Positions 31,498-43,606 of a stretch of DNA of 52,454 nucleotides are shown here, piece by piece. The stretch is taken from the NCBI GenBank assembly GCA_021464525.1, contig JADRCO010000116.1:1-52454 (forward strand). The letters run 5' to 3'. The DNA comes from Rhizophagus sp. LPA8_4_AMF. Lineage: Eukaryota > Glomeromycota > Glomeromycetes > Glomerales > Glomeraceae. Under the pieces are notes generated by a model. The model was not told the DNA's origin. It saw only the letters and a list, made by a program, of their open reading frames with translations, and made no database searches. Made by a program: the position numbers and the translations under genes. Each line of letters opens with the position of its first letter. Within the stretch, counting starts at the first letter, position 1.

Positions 31498-32191
31498 TTA
31501 AGGACTTTCCAAATATTTATTATAACCTGAGATAAGAGGGACGTAACCCCATCCAAATAATTCACCGATAACGAGTTGATTTTCACGATAGGATAATTTG
31601 TTTTCAAATTCAGTAGAAGAACTTGAAACTGATTCCGGGGAATTGGGGTCTGAAGAATCAGGATTGGTTTGTTCATGTTCTGCGGCTATTATTGTAAAAT
31701 ATTAATTTTAATGATGAAAATTTGAAATTAGAATGTTGAAGAAAAGACTATTGATGTTTGTTAAATTGATACATACATGATTCAGCTTCAGCGATTAAAG
31801 GGTTGAAAAACTCGAAAATGAGTCTTCCTTTTCTCCATTCTTCGATAATTTCATTATAAAGGTTTTCAAATCTTGTTCTTAAATTGGAATCAATTCTTCG
31901 CCAGAGATCTGATGAAATTTTTGAAACGTCTTTTCTCTCAAATTTGAGGTTTAATTGCTTCAAACATTTTTGAACGGGATTACGAAAAATGATATAGATA
32001 GTCGGAGGTTTTTTGGATGTTGGTTTACAAGACTCTAGGACTTGAAATTTCGTCGGGATAATGAAAGAAACATGATTTGGATGGCCCTCAAGATAAAAAT
32101 AATAGAATTCGTTTTGGAGATATAAATAAGCAAATGGAAGTCTTATACCATTATTTGATCTAGAATATGGTTTATTAGTCATTTTAGACAT
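31498..32191 (-). CDS. HMG-box protein, subtype B (2 exons)
   Basis: Exon 1 runs from 32191 to 31777 and exon 2 from 31685 to 31498, joined by a GTATGT...TAG intron of 91 bp with frame kept. The product has 200 residues. An upstream ATG at 32218 would add nine residues; the MSKMTNKPYS start aligns better with its relative at 37002. An N-terminal beta-rich segment (LPFAYLYLQNEFYYFYLEG) is followed by the HMG box at about residues 62-120: KKPPTIYIIFRNPVQ, ISSDLWRRID with the core Trp, then RFENLYNEI. The second exon adds a Ser/Glu-rich tail ending GWGYVPLISGYNKYLESP. The lead-in (FIIPTKFQVLESC) and N-terminus match the 37002 gene and differ from subtype A. The box is degenerate, so DNA binding is an inference. 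Confidence 0.75.
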
Positions 32192-32723
32192 CTCAATTGA
32201 ATATTTCTCGACATGCAAAAAGGAGAAAGATTTTTACTTCTTTTTATAATTGATTGAGCTCATATAATACATATAATAAACGAGTTCATTCTCTAACATA
32301 AATTTGGTTTTCTGCAAATTTTGTAGAGATATTTCATGATTAATCGGAGTTTTAATTGCGACATTTTTAATAAACTTGGAATATGAAAGAAAGTAAAGAG
32401 CCATTTGGCGTATTATAATTTGAAAAAAAAACAAACCAAATGTATAAATAGTATATATATTATAATTTAATCGTATTTTGATCTTGCACACATATTTTGT
32501 ACTTCAATGCAATTATGTAATTTTATGACTTAATTTTTTTAAAAAAATGAAGCATATGTGAAAGAAAAATACGTTAATGAAATTTTATCATTTTACTTTA
32601 TTTATTTAAAATCATAGAATAATCAATTATTCCAAGTGAGAACTACGCGTTTGATTTGTACTAACACTTCGGTACTTCGGTACTTCAGTGATGTTCAAAA
32701 GAAAGCAATAAGGAAATGAACAT

Positions 32724-32815
32724 TGTCTTTATCATTTAAAAAGGGTAAGCGTACAGTCTTTATGATTTAAAAAGGTTAAGTACACAGTGTCTTTGTCATT
32801 TAAAAAGGGTAAAGT
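32724..32815 (+). repeat. Imperfect tandem repeat, three ~32-37 bp units
   Basis: Three units share a GTCTTTATCATTTAAAAAGG core followed by GTAAG-like sequence and a short variable part. Confidence 0.7.
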
Positions 32816-35800
32816 TATACAATCTATTCGCGTATTATTTAAGTTACGCCAATGACAAAATTTTATTTGCACGAGAAAAAAATTCATTCAAGAACCTTTT
32901 TTTTGTCGGTAAGAATTTTTTTCCGTGTCATTCAATCATTTATAAGATGAAAGAATAAAAACTGGCGTCGAAATTTGAGCCAATTAAATTTAAGATTTGC
33001 TGATCATCATCGAAAATTTTTTTGTTCATATAATCGGTTCGGGCTGCGCTCCTTTGTGATTAAGGGCTATTAACTTAATCATATACTTTTTTAAGGAATA
33101 AATAACCATTATTATTTTTACATTTTTCTTTGATGAACGACTAAATAGGGAAAGCCTCTCAATGAAAATTTTATCCAACTTAATCATTATCTTTAATAAT
33201 TCGACGGAGTCATTTTTAATACTTATAAAAAAATGAAAAAAATGTTCCCAATTTATTAATAAATGACTATTTTGTGATCAATCAAAATTCTCAGTTCTCC
33301 AGAATTAAAATCATTGTAATTACAATCCGGAAGATCTGATCTTTATTATTTGAACTTCTTAATATGGATAAGATATGATTTACATCTATTTTTTTTTCTT
33401 CACTCCCATCCTTATCCTTTCTAATATAAAGAAATGAAATATGGTTATTTACCGGATTTTTCGTTTAATTTTCCACTTTTACCAATCGTTATATAAAATT
33501 GTAAGCCTTTTTTTTTTTTCTTTTTTTATTATATGTTCCAGAAAAGATAAATTTTTAATCGGAATTATTAAATCCGGGATTGTTACATATAATGTTAATA
33601 TAAGGATGGTGGCTAATTATTATCAATTTCCAAATATATTGTACCAAATCTTATCATATAGATCTCAAATACGAATTTAGAACTATCTCAGAATTTGGGG
33701 AATATTTTCGGACCAATTAAATGAATTTTGGAAATTGGGAGTATCTTATTGTGATTGTGTTCAATTTCATTGTAATTATTTACTAATCGCGTCTTTGTGG
33801 CAATAGAAATTGTGAAACTAGTAGATTCAAGGATTTTCAATAAAGCCAAAGTGTACCCTACAATGAGAGGACAATAACTGTAATAAGCCACATGTTATAC
33901 ATGTTATACATCTGGAATTAAATCTTTTGGCTGAAAAAAGAAATATGTCAAGGGAGGAACTGATGAAAAAAAAAAAAAAATTAAAAATCTTTTTTTTATT
34001 AAATATTTACTTTTCTTATAAAAATTTTAAGTTTTTTATTTACTTAATTTATAATTTCATTTCATTTCATTTATTTATTTATTTATTTTTTTATTCTTAC
34101 TTTTTCTTACTTTTTGAAAGAAGCAGCTTTAAAAATAAGCGTGGTTAGATACGTGGAAATTTTATTCTTTGTTTCAATGTTTATATGAACCAGCTGAATT
34201 TGGGTTATGCAGGGACAAAAACAAATATGTCGGCGCAAAATTTTAATAAAGTTTTAGGGGTTTAACCAGGATTTACGAGAAATTAACTAAATGTACAGTC
34301 AATCAAATTTTTTTTTTTAAGTTTACGATTGGATTTTCAAAACTTTAGTTGATTAATTTTCATTATCATGGTATAATTATGGTATGATTTATTTCTCGTT
34401 TTACCATCTGAACATCTAAACATCTAAACATCTGAAAATAAATTTTGATGACTAATATTTATGTAAGACTCTCCGCATTTTGGACTCCGCCCCCCCCCCC
34501 TAAATTTTATACTTGTGTTCGAAGTTAAATAATTTCAATGAAAATTTAATGAATTTCCAATATTTGAAAAGAAGCAAATGTTACTAATATATAATAACAT
34601 TTTAATTAAACAGATTTTTTATTCACATTGTGTTTTTTACTATATTTATTTAAATAATGGTCTTTTAAGGCTGGAAAGGCTTTCATATTGATAGATATGA
34701 TCTTTTTCCCGCGTTTACATAAATTATCCATATTCGTTAATTATATTGATGATTTGAAAGTAAATCATCGAAATACTTTATTTTAATGTGATAATGAAAT
34801 TTTATTAAGAAATTTATTTAAAGGCTCAATGATCAGTTATTTACCTTTGAATTTGTGAAACAATACTTATACTGAATTTGGGGTGTTAGAAACAAAAATG
34901 ACCAAAATTATTCTTTAATGATTTTCCTTTTTAAGAAATATAAAAATGATGGCTCATAAACTGACAAAAAGATCACACATTTGCGTAAATGCGTGAAGCT
35001 AACACTTTTTGCGTAAGTGCGTGAATCTTTAGATAATAATTTTTAATAAGCTGACACATGAGTAATCGGATACATCGAAAGTGTTACCTTTATCAGTTCA
35101 AATTTAAGTGATTAATCAATTTAAGGCTGAAAAAACAAAATATAGTCATGGGTTTCATTATGAAATTTTTTAGTTAATGAATCTATTCTATAAATTCATA
35201 TGAATCAAATATTATATACGCTTATTAATTGATATTCTCTCGGGTAAACTGAGAATAGTAAGAGGAATGGCATGCATGTTGAGAAAATAATAATATACGT
35301 TGCGGTATCTATTAATTTTTTTTTGGTTCATTCATTCAACGGCTTATTATCACCTGACGTACGTGCATCATTTCATGAGAAATATCTAGATTTATGCTAA
35401 GCACATTATGAACGATTCGGTCACTTAATAAACAAATGCATCACAAGTACAAATTTTACATGAATAAAATTACGGGTAATTAGTATTAACATGTGATCTA
35501 TCTTAATATCTTAGTAATTTCTATTTTATTTTGCGGAAAAACATCTATTTGTTATTGTTGGTTTGAGTAACATGCACTTAAACATTTTCATCAGGCACAT
35601 GAGGTTCTTGTGATCATAAATTTTCGTATTTTTTTTTTTCTTTCAAATTTTTTCCTTTGTGGAATTTTTGTTTAAGAAATTTATGGTTACCCTTATAAAA
35701 AAAAAGAAAAAATTTTTTTTTTCTTTGTCTTAAAATAATAAAATTTTTTTTTTACGAAGAAAAATTAATTGTCACAAAAAAATACTTAAAATATATCTAT

Positions 35801-36278
35801 TATATGCGAAAATTAATCAGGTGATGCAGTGTTATGTGCTTAGTTCATATGTTATATGTAATATTTATTATTCTATTTTTCCTTAAAAAAAAAAATTTTT
35901 CAAATAATGCCGGAATTTAAATTCCATTAAATTACAATCAATTATAGTTAATACTTTATGTAAAAAAAAAAAATCTTTATTTTCTTTTTGAAAATCAAGC
36001 ATAAATCGAAACTTTAAAAAAAAAAATAATGTACGACTCTTAAATAGATAATTGTTGAACGAATAAAATTCGAGAATGAACATTATCTGAAACAATTAGG
36101 TAAAAAAAAATAAAAATAAAAAAAGAAAAAGGAAAGTAGTAATTATTATAGTAATAATTGTTTATCTATTGTCTAACTTGAGATGATTTTTTATTGTACT
36201 AGAACTCTTTTGTATTAGAACTCTTTTTGTATTAGAATTCTTTTAGATTAGAATTCTTTTGGTAAAAAGAATTCTAGA

Positions 36279-36308
<30 letters not shown>
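36279..36308. repeat. Perfect T15A15 palindromic block
   Basis: Fifteen T are followed directly by fifteen A. The best balanced of at least seven TnAn blocks in this window (see findings). Confidence 0.9.
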
Positions 36309-36309
<1 letters not shown>

Positions 36310-37001
36310 AATTTTAAGAATTTTCTTTCTAGAATTAATTCAAAGAACGGATTTCACTGAAAAGAAAAAAAATAATAATTTTTTTCGTTGTTCCTTTTTT
36401 TTCTCCTCATAATAATTTGTGTATGTGTAATTGTTTTGATTTGTAATAAATCATTCTAATTATTCTCCTTTTTTTTGGTAAAAAATCATTCATTTATTTT
36501 TTATTGAAAGGTTAAAAAAAAAATAATCACGCAAAAAAAGTCGCGTTTACATTGAAAAAAAATAATAATAATTTCCGAAAGAACAAGTTTAAAATTAAAT
36601 TTCCGTGTAAATTTCCGATCAATAAATATTTCAATGGGTTTCACACATTTTGATTGAATACATTAAATAATCGAACATCAAGAAAACATAAGGAATATTT
36701 CAATATTAAGACAATAAATAAATAAATAAAAATAAATAAAAAATAAAAAAAAAATAAAAAAATAAAAAAAAAAATACAAAGAAACAAAAAATAAAAATAA
36801 AGAAACAAAAAAAAAATATAATAAAATAAAAATAATAAAATTTCTCAAAAAAAAAATATCAAATTCTTTCAAAAAGAAATGTAATTTAAAATATAGATAC
36901 GTTGTATAGCATATTTAAAATAGATTAAATAGATTAAAAATTTCGAAATTATTAAATATGTAAAAAATTTGTAAATAATAAAAAAGATATTTTTTCAAAT
37001 G

Positions 37002-38009
37002 TTAGTAGAATTGGTTACAATAACAAAAATCTAAATTACATATTTCTTCATAATCAAGTAAAGAACATAATTCGGTAAATTCAACTGTATCGTCTGATAA
37101 AATTTCTACATGAGTTTGACCAATTTGATCAATTTGACCAATTTGTTCATTTTCTGCTTTATTCTTTAATGTTCCTGTCGTCTCTCTATCATATAAAAAT
37201 GTTCCATTTGTCATTGTGGAATCGGTATAATTAGTTGTAGTATTCGTTTCATCATTTACAAATACATTCCACAATTCTAAATCATTTTCAAAATATACTC
37301 CTGGAGGGTTCCAGTTAGATGTGGTAAATCCAAGCAAATATTGTTCAGGTACTGTAGTAAATTGTAAAGAATTTGGATCTTTACTACATTCAGCGGGAGC
37401 CCCAAATTCTTGCAAATTCTCCATGAAGGGCGTGAAAGGAGGATATGTTGAAGGCTCATCGGTATCATCCACAATTTTGATGTAGCTTTCTGGAGTTGTG
37501 GTAATATTATTAAAATCCAATGAAAGAGTATTCAATGGTTCATTTAATTTATGTGGTGAAAAAGAAGAAGTAGAAAATCGTCTAATTTTACGATTACGAT
37601 CATTGCCATGATGCATTATAAATGGAGGAGCTCGAATTTTTCGTAAAGAATTTTTAACTTTTTCTTCTAATGAGACAAAAGCTTTTCTTAAATCCTCCGA
37701 TACTACTTCCCAGACTGATTTTGCGATTTGACTAATTTTTCCAACATCAGACGGAGGAATGTATTTAACCGACTGGTTAAAAAACATTCTAAAAATGATA
37801 AAAGAATTGGGTCCACGTTTTGCAGTTTTTTTGCATTTTTTAAGTACTTGCTCCACGGTTGGAAACACGAAATCAGAAAGTACGACGAAATCCCCCTCAG
37901 ATAAGTAAAAAGTGATAATAACATATTGACCTTCATAATTGAAGTCTCTAACTAAGTATGGCAAATATTTATGATTCTTATTTTCTTGATTATTAATTCT
38001 TCTCGGCAT
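37002..38009 (-). CDS. HMG-box protein, subtype B, with long acidic tail
   Basis: The protein has 335 residues and no intron is seen. The N-terminal segment (residues 15-50: LPYLVRDFNYEGQYVIITFY, then LSDFVFPTVEQVL) parallels the gene at 31498. The HMG box spans about 65-122: RGPNSFIIFRMFFNQSVK, then SQIAKSVWEVVSEDLRKAF with the core Trp, then SLEEKVKNSLRKI. A basic stretch with NDRNRKIRR follows. The long C-terminal part is Thr/Asn/Asp-rich, contains a GQIDQIGQ repeat and ends in a Cys-bearing segment (LDYEEICNLDFCYCNQFY), which could be an activation or interaction region. It is presumed a nuclear DNA-binding regulator. A TATATAAA-like stretch lies about 260 bp upstream. Confidence 0.8.
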   Translation of the reverse strand: MPRRINNQENKNHKYLPYLVRDFNYEGQYVIITFYLSEGDFVVLSDFVFPTVEQVLKKCKKTAKRGPNSFIIFRMFFNQSVKYIPPSDVGKISQIAKSVWEVVSEDLRKAFVSLEEKVKNSLRKIRAPPFIMHHGNDRNRKIRRFSTSSFSPHKLNEPLNTLSLDFNNITTTPESYIKIVDDTDEPSTYPPFTPFMENLQEFGAPAECSKDPNSLQFTTVPEQYLLGFTTSNWNPPGVYFENDLELWNVFVNDETNTTTNYTDSTMTNGTFLYDRETTGTLKNKAENEQIGQIDQIGQTHVEILSDDTVEFTELCSLLDYEEICNLDFCYCNQFY

Positions 38010-41000
38010 TTTCTTTTTTGTTTTTTAAAATAAGTTTAAAATATCAATATTGTGTATTAAAATTAAAGAAAATAGTAAAAGTAGAAGACCTAGGATATCG
38101 TTAACTGCCCATATTTTTATATTTGAAATTTTTGTGGCACGTGCCATTTTTGGAAACTAATCTTTTTTTTTTTTGATTTAACGGAATGGTTACTAATTCT
38201 TTGAAATAATGGTTAAAAAGTAATTTTAATGGGAATCAAAAAATAAAAAGGATCTACGTACAATCTATTCAGTATATAAACCTCGTGGCGCGAGACCTCG
38301 CATACTGGGTAATAATTTTTCAAACTTTTTCGGAATATGTTACATTTTGCTGCGAAAAAAATAAAATAAAATAAAATAAAATAATAAAATAAAATAGTAA
38401 TAACTGATAATAAATAAATAAATAAATTAATATAATAAACAAATTTAAAACAAAGAAAAAGGTCACGTAAATAAATATTAATAACCAGTATTCAAACAAG
38501 AATTTTTATTTTGTTCTTTAAAAATGGATTTAATTTGGTTTTATTAATTGGATGAGATAATACCGTATATACGACTACTATATTATTATTACAAAAAAAA
38601 AAAAAAAAAAAAAAACCCATTAAAATTACCGAATAAAGAATAACATTTTTTTATCGTACAATATTCCATTCAAACCATCCCTTTTTTGTATTATCTCAAA
38701 TTTTAAATGATCTTTCTAATTAAATGTTTGTGTAATCGCATTTTTTTTTTTTGTTCTATTACTTTCGATAGCGGCGATAGCGGGCGCGGAGTTCGGCAGC
38801 CAACATAATAATTTTTTTTTTCTTTCTTTCTATTTTTTTTTGATAATACGTGTGTGTGGGAAATTTTTAACTTTTTGAATTGCATGAATCGCATATTGTT
38901 GAGTGAATTCTGACGCGTTCATGACGAATATATATTCGAGCATATTACGTAATCCGTGACACCCATAATTCAACCCTCAACCCTTCGTCTACCTTTAAAC
39001 CATTTACAAGATAGAAAAGTGTAAAACTACTTACATGTGACTTTTTTTGGTTGCAAAGTAAATCAAAGCAAATCAAAGCAAATCAAGAAAATAAGAATAA
39101 AAAGTTATATTATGAAAAAAAATAGATATATTTAAGTAGTTTAGATTCATTTTTTTTTTATTATAATTATTAATATTTGTTCTAATATTCAAAATTTCAT
39201 AAAAATTTATTAAGAAATAATGTTTTTATACTAAAAGAAAAAAAATTGAGAGAGAGAAAAAATTATTTTCAACTACTTTTTTAACAAGAAAGAAAAAATA
39301 AAAAAAAAATTCGTTCAAATAATTCCGAGACCTGATGTGCTTTTTATATCTAGTACCATAATAATTCATTTTTTTTTTAAAAAAAAAAAAATACAAAAAT
39401 AACAAAAATCATTTTATACAGTTATTCTACGCAATCAGATTTTGACGATCGTTATTTGATGGTACGAATTAAGGGGCTGTAAATTTGTTTAACAAAAATT
39501 TTCAAATGAATTCCTAAATTTAGATATATATAAATGAGAAAAAAAGGCATAATATTAATTACTCTATATAAAGAATTTTAGACAATACAAAGAATCAAGA
39601 ATCTTTCTTGAATTTTTTTTTTTTGTGACGTAATTGACATTAAAAAAATTAAAAAACTTACTAATTAGAATAAATGATTCCCGAAAAAATAATTCTATTT
39701 AGCTCATCATTTACTTATCGTTTTTGTTGATACTAAAAATATTAAAAATGAAATCATACAATTCAATAATCCGGTCCAATGTTGGTAGTTATGTATCCAT
39801 GGATTTGATTGTCAGATCTTTCAAGTATTCTATGTATCCAAAGATCCTAAAATCCCCGTTGTGGAAGGTAAATCATGTTAATTTAGAATACAGATTGTAA
39901 TCCCTGTATAACCCATTTTTTAATTGATGATATTATATTACAATGAAGTATTTTACGAGTCATATTAAATGCATAATTCTTGAACAAAATAAAAAATTTT
40001 ACTATTCTTTTCGCTTGTCATAATAAATGAGGAGTTTTAATAATTGAATTAATAATAGATAATTAATTAATACAAGCAATCATATAAACAAATAAAAATA
40101 TATAGAACATGAATATATTAATATATTATCCAATTATCGTTGCGTAAAAAAAAATAATTACGTAACCATTATTGTTTCGACGTAATTACTTACTGCGCGC
40201 TACATACCGATTTTACCGATTTAAAAAAAAAAATGATACTTTTTTTTTCAGGTTTTATGCTTTTATATAAGTTTTTTTTTCTTTTTTTTCAAGTTTTTAA
40301 ATGATTCTCCTTATTTGATTCTTTTATATCTATTTATGGAAAATTTATGCAGGTTTACAAGAAAGGTCATAAGAACACATTTTAAAATAGAATGTTTTTT
40401 AAAAAATTTAATATTATATGTATATTATACGTATATTATACGTATACGCGTTATTCTTCATGTAACTTACCCTTTAAAATTTCAAAGTTTATTAATGCAA
40501 AGTTTCTTTTTATGGGCCCTTCCGTCTAAAAAAGAGATTTCTTTTTCCGTGTTACAGCATTTAAATTTCTGAGCATTATTTAGTTAAACTAAGAATTCGT
40601 TCCAATAAACGAGAATAAACAAATGGGTCATTCCATTTCTCTCGTGTTTCATTTTTCGTTAGTTAATTTCAATTGGTGGAATTCTTTTTTGTCAATACTT
40701 ACCATTATTGGGTTCCTTTTATGAGTCATATAAATATTTATTATACTAAAAAAAACCCATTTTCTTTTATTAAATAACATATAGATTAACATTTTTGGGT
40801 CGTTAAAAAACAATGATCAAACTGTTGTGCGAACACATGATTCTATCAGAACGCATATCCTCATGAAAATTTGGTACCTGGACTTTTTTTTTTATTGTTA
40901 TATTTCCAATCAGGTGACATTATATTTGTGACGTGCATAAAGGCTCGTGAAATTTGTCTGCAGGTGACTTCTGTTAATGCTGTATAGAAAAGAAATTGGA

Positions 41001-42016
41001 AGAACGGACGGAAAACCTTTTCCGATACTCATGTGAATGAGAAATAAATATTTGGATACATAGTTTCGTACTCATATTTATTGAACGCGCTATTAATAAT
41101 TGTTCGTGTAATGAAGGAGGCGCTGACACTAAAAAAGGGTGTCAGAAAAATGTCAAAATTTTGTGCTGTGGTTACTATGTGATTTAAATGAAGTAGTATA
41201 AGTATGACAATACGTACAAATCACACAAAAAATTTTTTTTTTTTTTTCACCAAAGATTTGATTCACAATTCACAGATTTTCAAAGTACTTACTTTATTTA
41301 CATGCAAGAGATTTCTAAATAATGTGATGAATATCCCTTCTTGGCATCATATAAATAATGAATTATAGGGATTGTCAATTATACATATATAATTATACCG
41401 TATATATATATAATAATGAAAACATTTATAAAAGAACATTGTATTATATTTTATAATTTATATTAAGTTTTATATTAAGTTTCTGCAAAAGATTTAAGTT
41501 CAAGGAGTCAAATTTTAAAATAAAATAAATCAGAATATTAAGCATATTAAATATTCGGTGGGATATACCTAGGCCCTAGTATTAACTGTACCTCTTCACA
41601 GTCTCACCATGGCAATTATCACGTGATGAATACAGTAGGGAAAAAAAATTTCCACATTTTTTTTAACTTAAAAATTTTACTTAATACCTTCCAGCTTCCA
41701 GCAGCGATTTCCAGCAGGGATTTCTAGCAACGACGACATGTAATCAATTATCAGTTACATGTATAAAATTTTAATATCATATTAACACTGTTTAGCGCCA
41801 TATAATATATACTCATATCGTACTCGTTATATCATTCTTCAAAACGTCACTTGGTACTGCGGACCTGCGGTTTATTAAAAAAGTGGCGCAATATACTTTT
41901 TTTTTTTTTTTTACTCGATCATTTTGATGATATATTAAATATGATGTTGACGTAGTTCAATTAAAATTTTGACGTAATTATTTTTTTTTTCTCTCTCTCT
42001 TTCAAAAATTAACAAA
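38010..42016. other. Intergenic region with low-complexity tracts
   Basis: No firm gene is seen. It contains a TAAAA-type microsatellite (38355-38396), an A22 run (38594-38615), a T10A13 block (39369-39391) and a 13-bp triple repeat (TTCCAGCAGCGAT type) at 41698-41736. A CACGTG sits in the palindromic GGCACGTGCC at 38136-38145. See the separate entry for a small open frame at 39748. Confidence 0.45.
39748..39900 (+). CDS. Small open frame of uncertain status (50 residues)
   Basis: ATG AAA TCA TAC begins a 50-codon frame reading SYNSIIRSNVGSYVSMDLIV and on to KILKSPLWK, where a GTAAATC donor-like site follows. Codon composition is less AT-driven than the surroundings. I do not recognise it. 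It may be one exon of a longer gene or a chance frame. Confidence 0.25.
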   Translation: MKSYNSIIRSNVGSYVSMDLIVRSFKYSMYPKILKSPLWKVNHVNLEYRL

Positions 42017-42626
42017 ATGGTAAATATAACAATTAAAAGTAAAATATTAAATAATTATTTCAATAAAAAATAAACATTTCAAGACTTTTTATTTCTGTAG
42101 GTACGACTTACCAACTTTGTTGCACAAGAAGTTACGGAACTTCGAGCGATACTCGTAACTATTAAGGAAAAGATTTTAACTGCCAAAACTAATCTTCAAC
42201 CTATTCAAGAAACCATTCATAATATTTCATTTAATCCAAATAACCAAGTTGATTATCATGCTATTCAAAATGATATTCAAGATGGTATTCAAAATATTCA
42301 AAATGATATTAGAACTATTCAACAAAACATTCAACAAACTATTCAACGGATTGATCAAGTTTTTAATCCTCAACAAAATGATTTTTTTCAAGATATTCAG
42401 AATGAAATTCAAGATATTCAATTTGGTCTTCAAGAAATTTATGATGGACTTGAAAATTTTCATAATGAATTATCTGAACTTAACCAAAGTATGTGGGAAT
42501 ATCTTTTTTTTTTTTTTTTATAATTAATTGATTATGATGTACTACTGAAGTTAACAATATAAATTTCATTATGTAGATTTTACATTAATAGTTGATGCAA
42601 TTTTACAATCCCAATTGAAAATGTAG
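42017..42626 (+). CDS. Small coiled-coil protein (3 exons, start codon alone in exon 1)
   Basis: Exon 1 is only the ATG (42017-42019), followed by GTAAAT. Exon 2 is 42101-42488 after a TTTCTGTAG acceptor. Exon 3 is 42577-42626 after ATGTAG, with a GTATGT donor before it. The total is 146 residues. Exon 2 opens VRLTNFVAQEVTELRAILV and then carries an Ile/Gln/Asn-rich helix with repeated IQNDIQ/IQNIQ/IQQNIQ and IQDIQ units, hydrophobics at heptad-like spacing: a long coiled coil. The end is NFTLIVDAILQSQLKM. No family was recognised; it could be a stand-alone oligomerisation protein or a fragment of a larger gene. Without splicing, exon 2 would run into a poly-F tail, which argues for the 3' intron. 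Confidence 0.55.
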
Positions 42627-42710
42627 ATATTATGTTTTGCATTTTACTGTATAAAAATGTAATTTAGCAAGTTAAAATTCTCTTCACTATTAAAGCAATT
42701 TTCTAATACG

Positions 42711-42792
42711 ACTACTTATTCATGGCTTATTTACTTTACGTACTACTTACTCATGGCTTATTTACTTTACGTACTACTTACTCATGGCTTAT
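42711..42792 (+). repeat. 31-bp tandem repeat, ~2.6 copies
   Basis: The unit starts ACTACTTACTCATGGCTTAT and repeats at 42711, 42742 and 42773, with one early C/T difference. Confidence 0.9.
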
Positions 42793-43606
42793 ATAAAGAA
42801 AATTTAATTACCTAGATACAACTTCCTGCAATTTATAAATTTAATAATAAATAAATACATTATATATGAAATAAGGTCTGATGAAAAGATACATCGATAA
42901 CCTGAAAATTCTTTTGAATGACAAAATTTTGATTTACAATAAATTGTTTATTAAATCTTCAGTCAAAAAATTTTAAGTGATATTACATGAACTTTTAGTA
43001 AATGATAACATAAAGGTAAAAAAAATATTTGTCCAAATGTTATGTTTGTGAACAATAGAATTTTGCAAATTTTCTGTAGAATTTTTATTAAGTCTTTAGA
43101 TTTTAGAACATACAGTAATATTGGTGTTTCGTTTCGTAGATTCACATGAAATGATAAAGAATTCAATGTAATGTACCATTGTACCATCCATAAAGTTCGA
43201 ACTAGCACAAGATAAAGTTGCATATATTTTTATGATCAATAATTTAGTAATTTGGCATAAATAAATTGATTTTGATGTATATGAATCAGTTAATATAACT
43301 GAAAATAAAGGAATAGTAACGTTCTCTCGTGTAGTAATTTTGATCAAAATCAAAATATCAAATTTTGCGGGGGATACTATGTGCAGCGCTGTACGATAAT
43401 GGAGTTGTGACTTTGAATACTTGCCCCATAAAAAATTTTTATCCGAATATTTCCATTATTTCTCCGTGTCTTTCGTAAAAATTCCGTGAAAATGATATAT
43501 TCACGGATATCCGTGTTAGCGAGATGAAAATTTTCATGATTTAAGGCTATAAATTCCATGAAAACGATACATTCACGGAAAGATAAAACACGAATCAAAT
43601 TTTTTA
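42793..43606. other. Intergenic region with a 28-bp duplicated palindromic motif
   Basis: Two copies of an ATTCCGTGAAAATGATAT..TTCACGGA-type segment lie at 43481-43508 and 43553-43580, 72 bp apart. Each has a TCCGTGAA...TTCACGGA internal inverted repeat. Minus-strand frames across this area have no recognisable family. Confidence 0.5.

Larger units (their letters stand above)
32219..37001. other. Gene-poor intergenic region between two subtype-B HMG genes
   Basis: No convincing gene in 4.8 kb. It contains the imperfect tandem unit at 32724-32815, a C10 run at 34491-34500, a set of related TTAGAATTCTTTT-type segments at 36198-36262 followed by a perfect T15A15 block, and long A/TAAA low-complexity DNA at 36714-36860. 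A minus-strand frame at 32234-32491 lies next to the HMG gene but shows no family features. Confidence 0.5.

Noticed and set aside
32234-32491. Minus-strand 85-codon frame upstream of the 31498 HMG gene
   Set aside because: A stop separates it from the HMG frame, and it has no domain features and AT-driven composition. I considered it as a 5' exon but found no supporting splice pair.
33030-33070. GGTTCGGGCTGCGCTCC stretch checked as a possible tRNA T-arm
   Set aside because: No acceptor, D or anticodon stem could be built around it.
36678-36872. Minus-strand poly-Phe/Ile/Tyr frame
   Set aside because: Pure translation of an A/TAAA low-complexity tract.
42227-42463. Minus-strand open frame rich in Ile/Leu/Asn
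   Set aside because: It is antisense to the coiled-coil exon. Its repetitiveness mirrors the IQN repeats on the plus strand.
43377-43598. Minus-strand 73-codon frame with repeated REC/REY-IIFTEF segments
   Set aside because: The repetition follows from the duplicated 28-bp DNA motif. No start context or family was seen.
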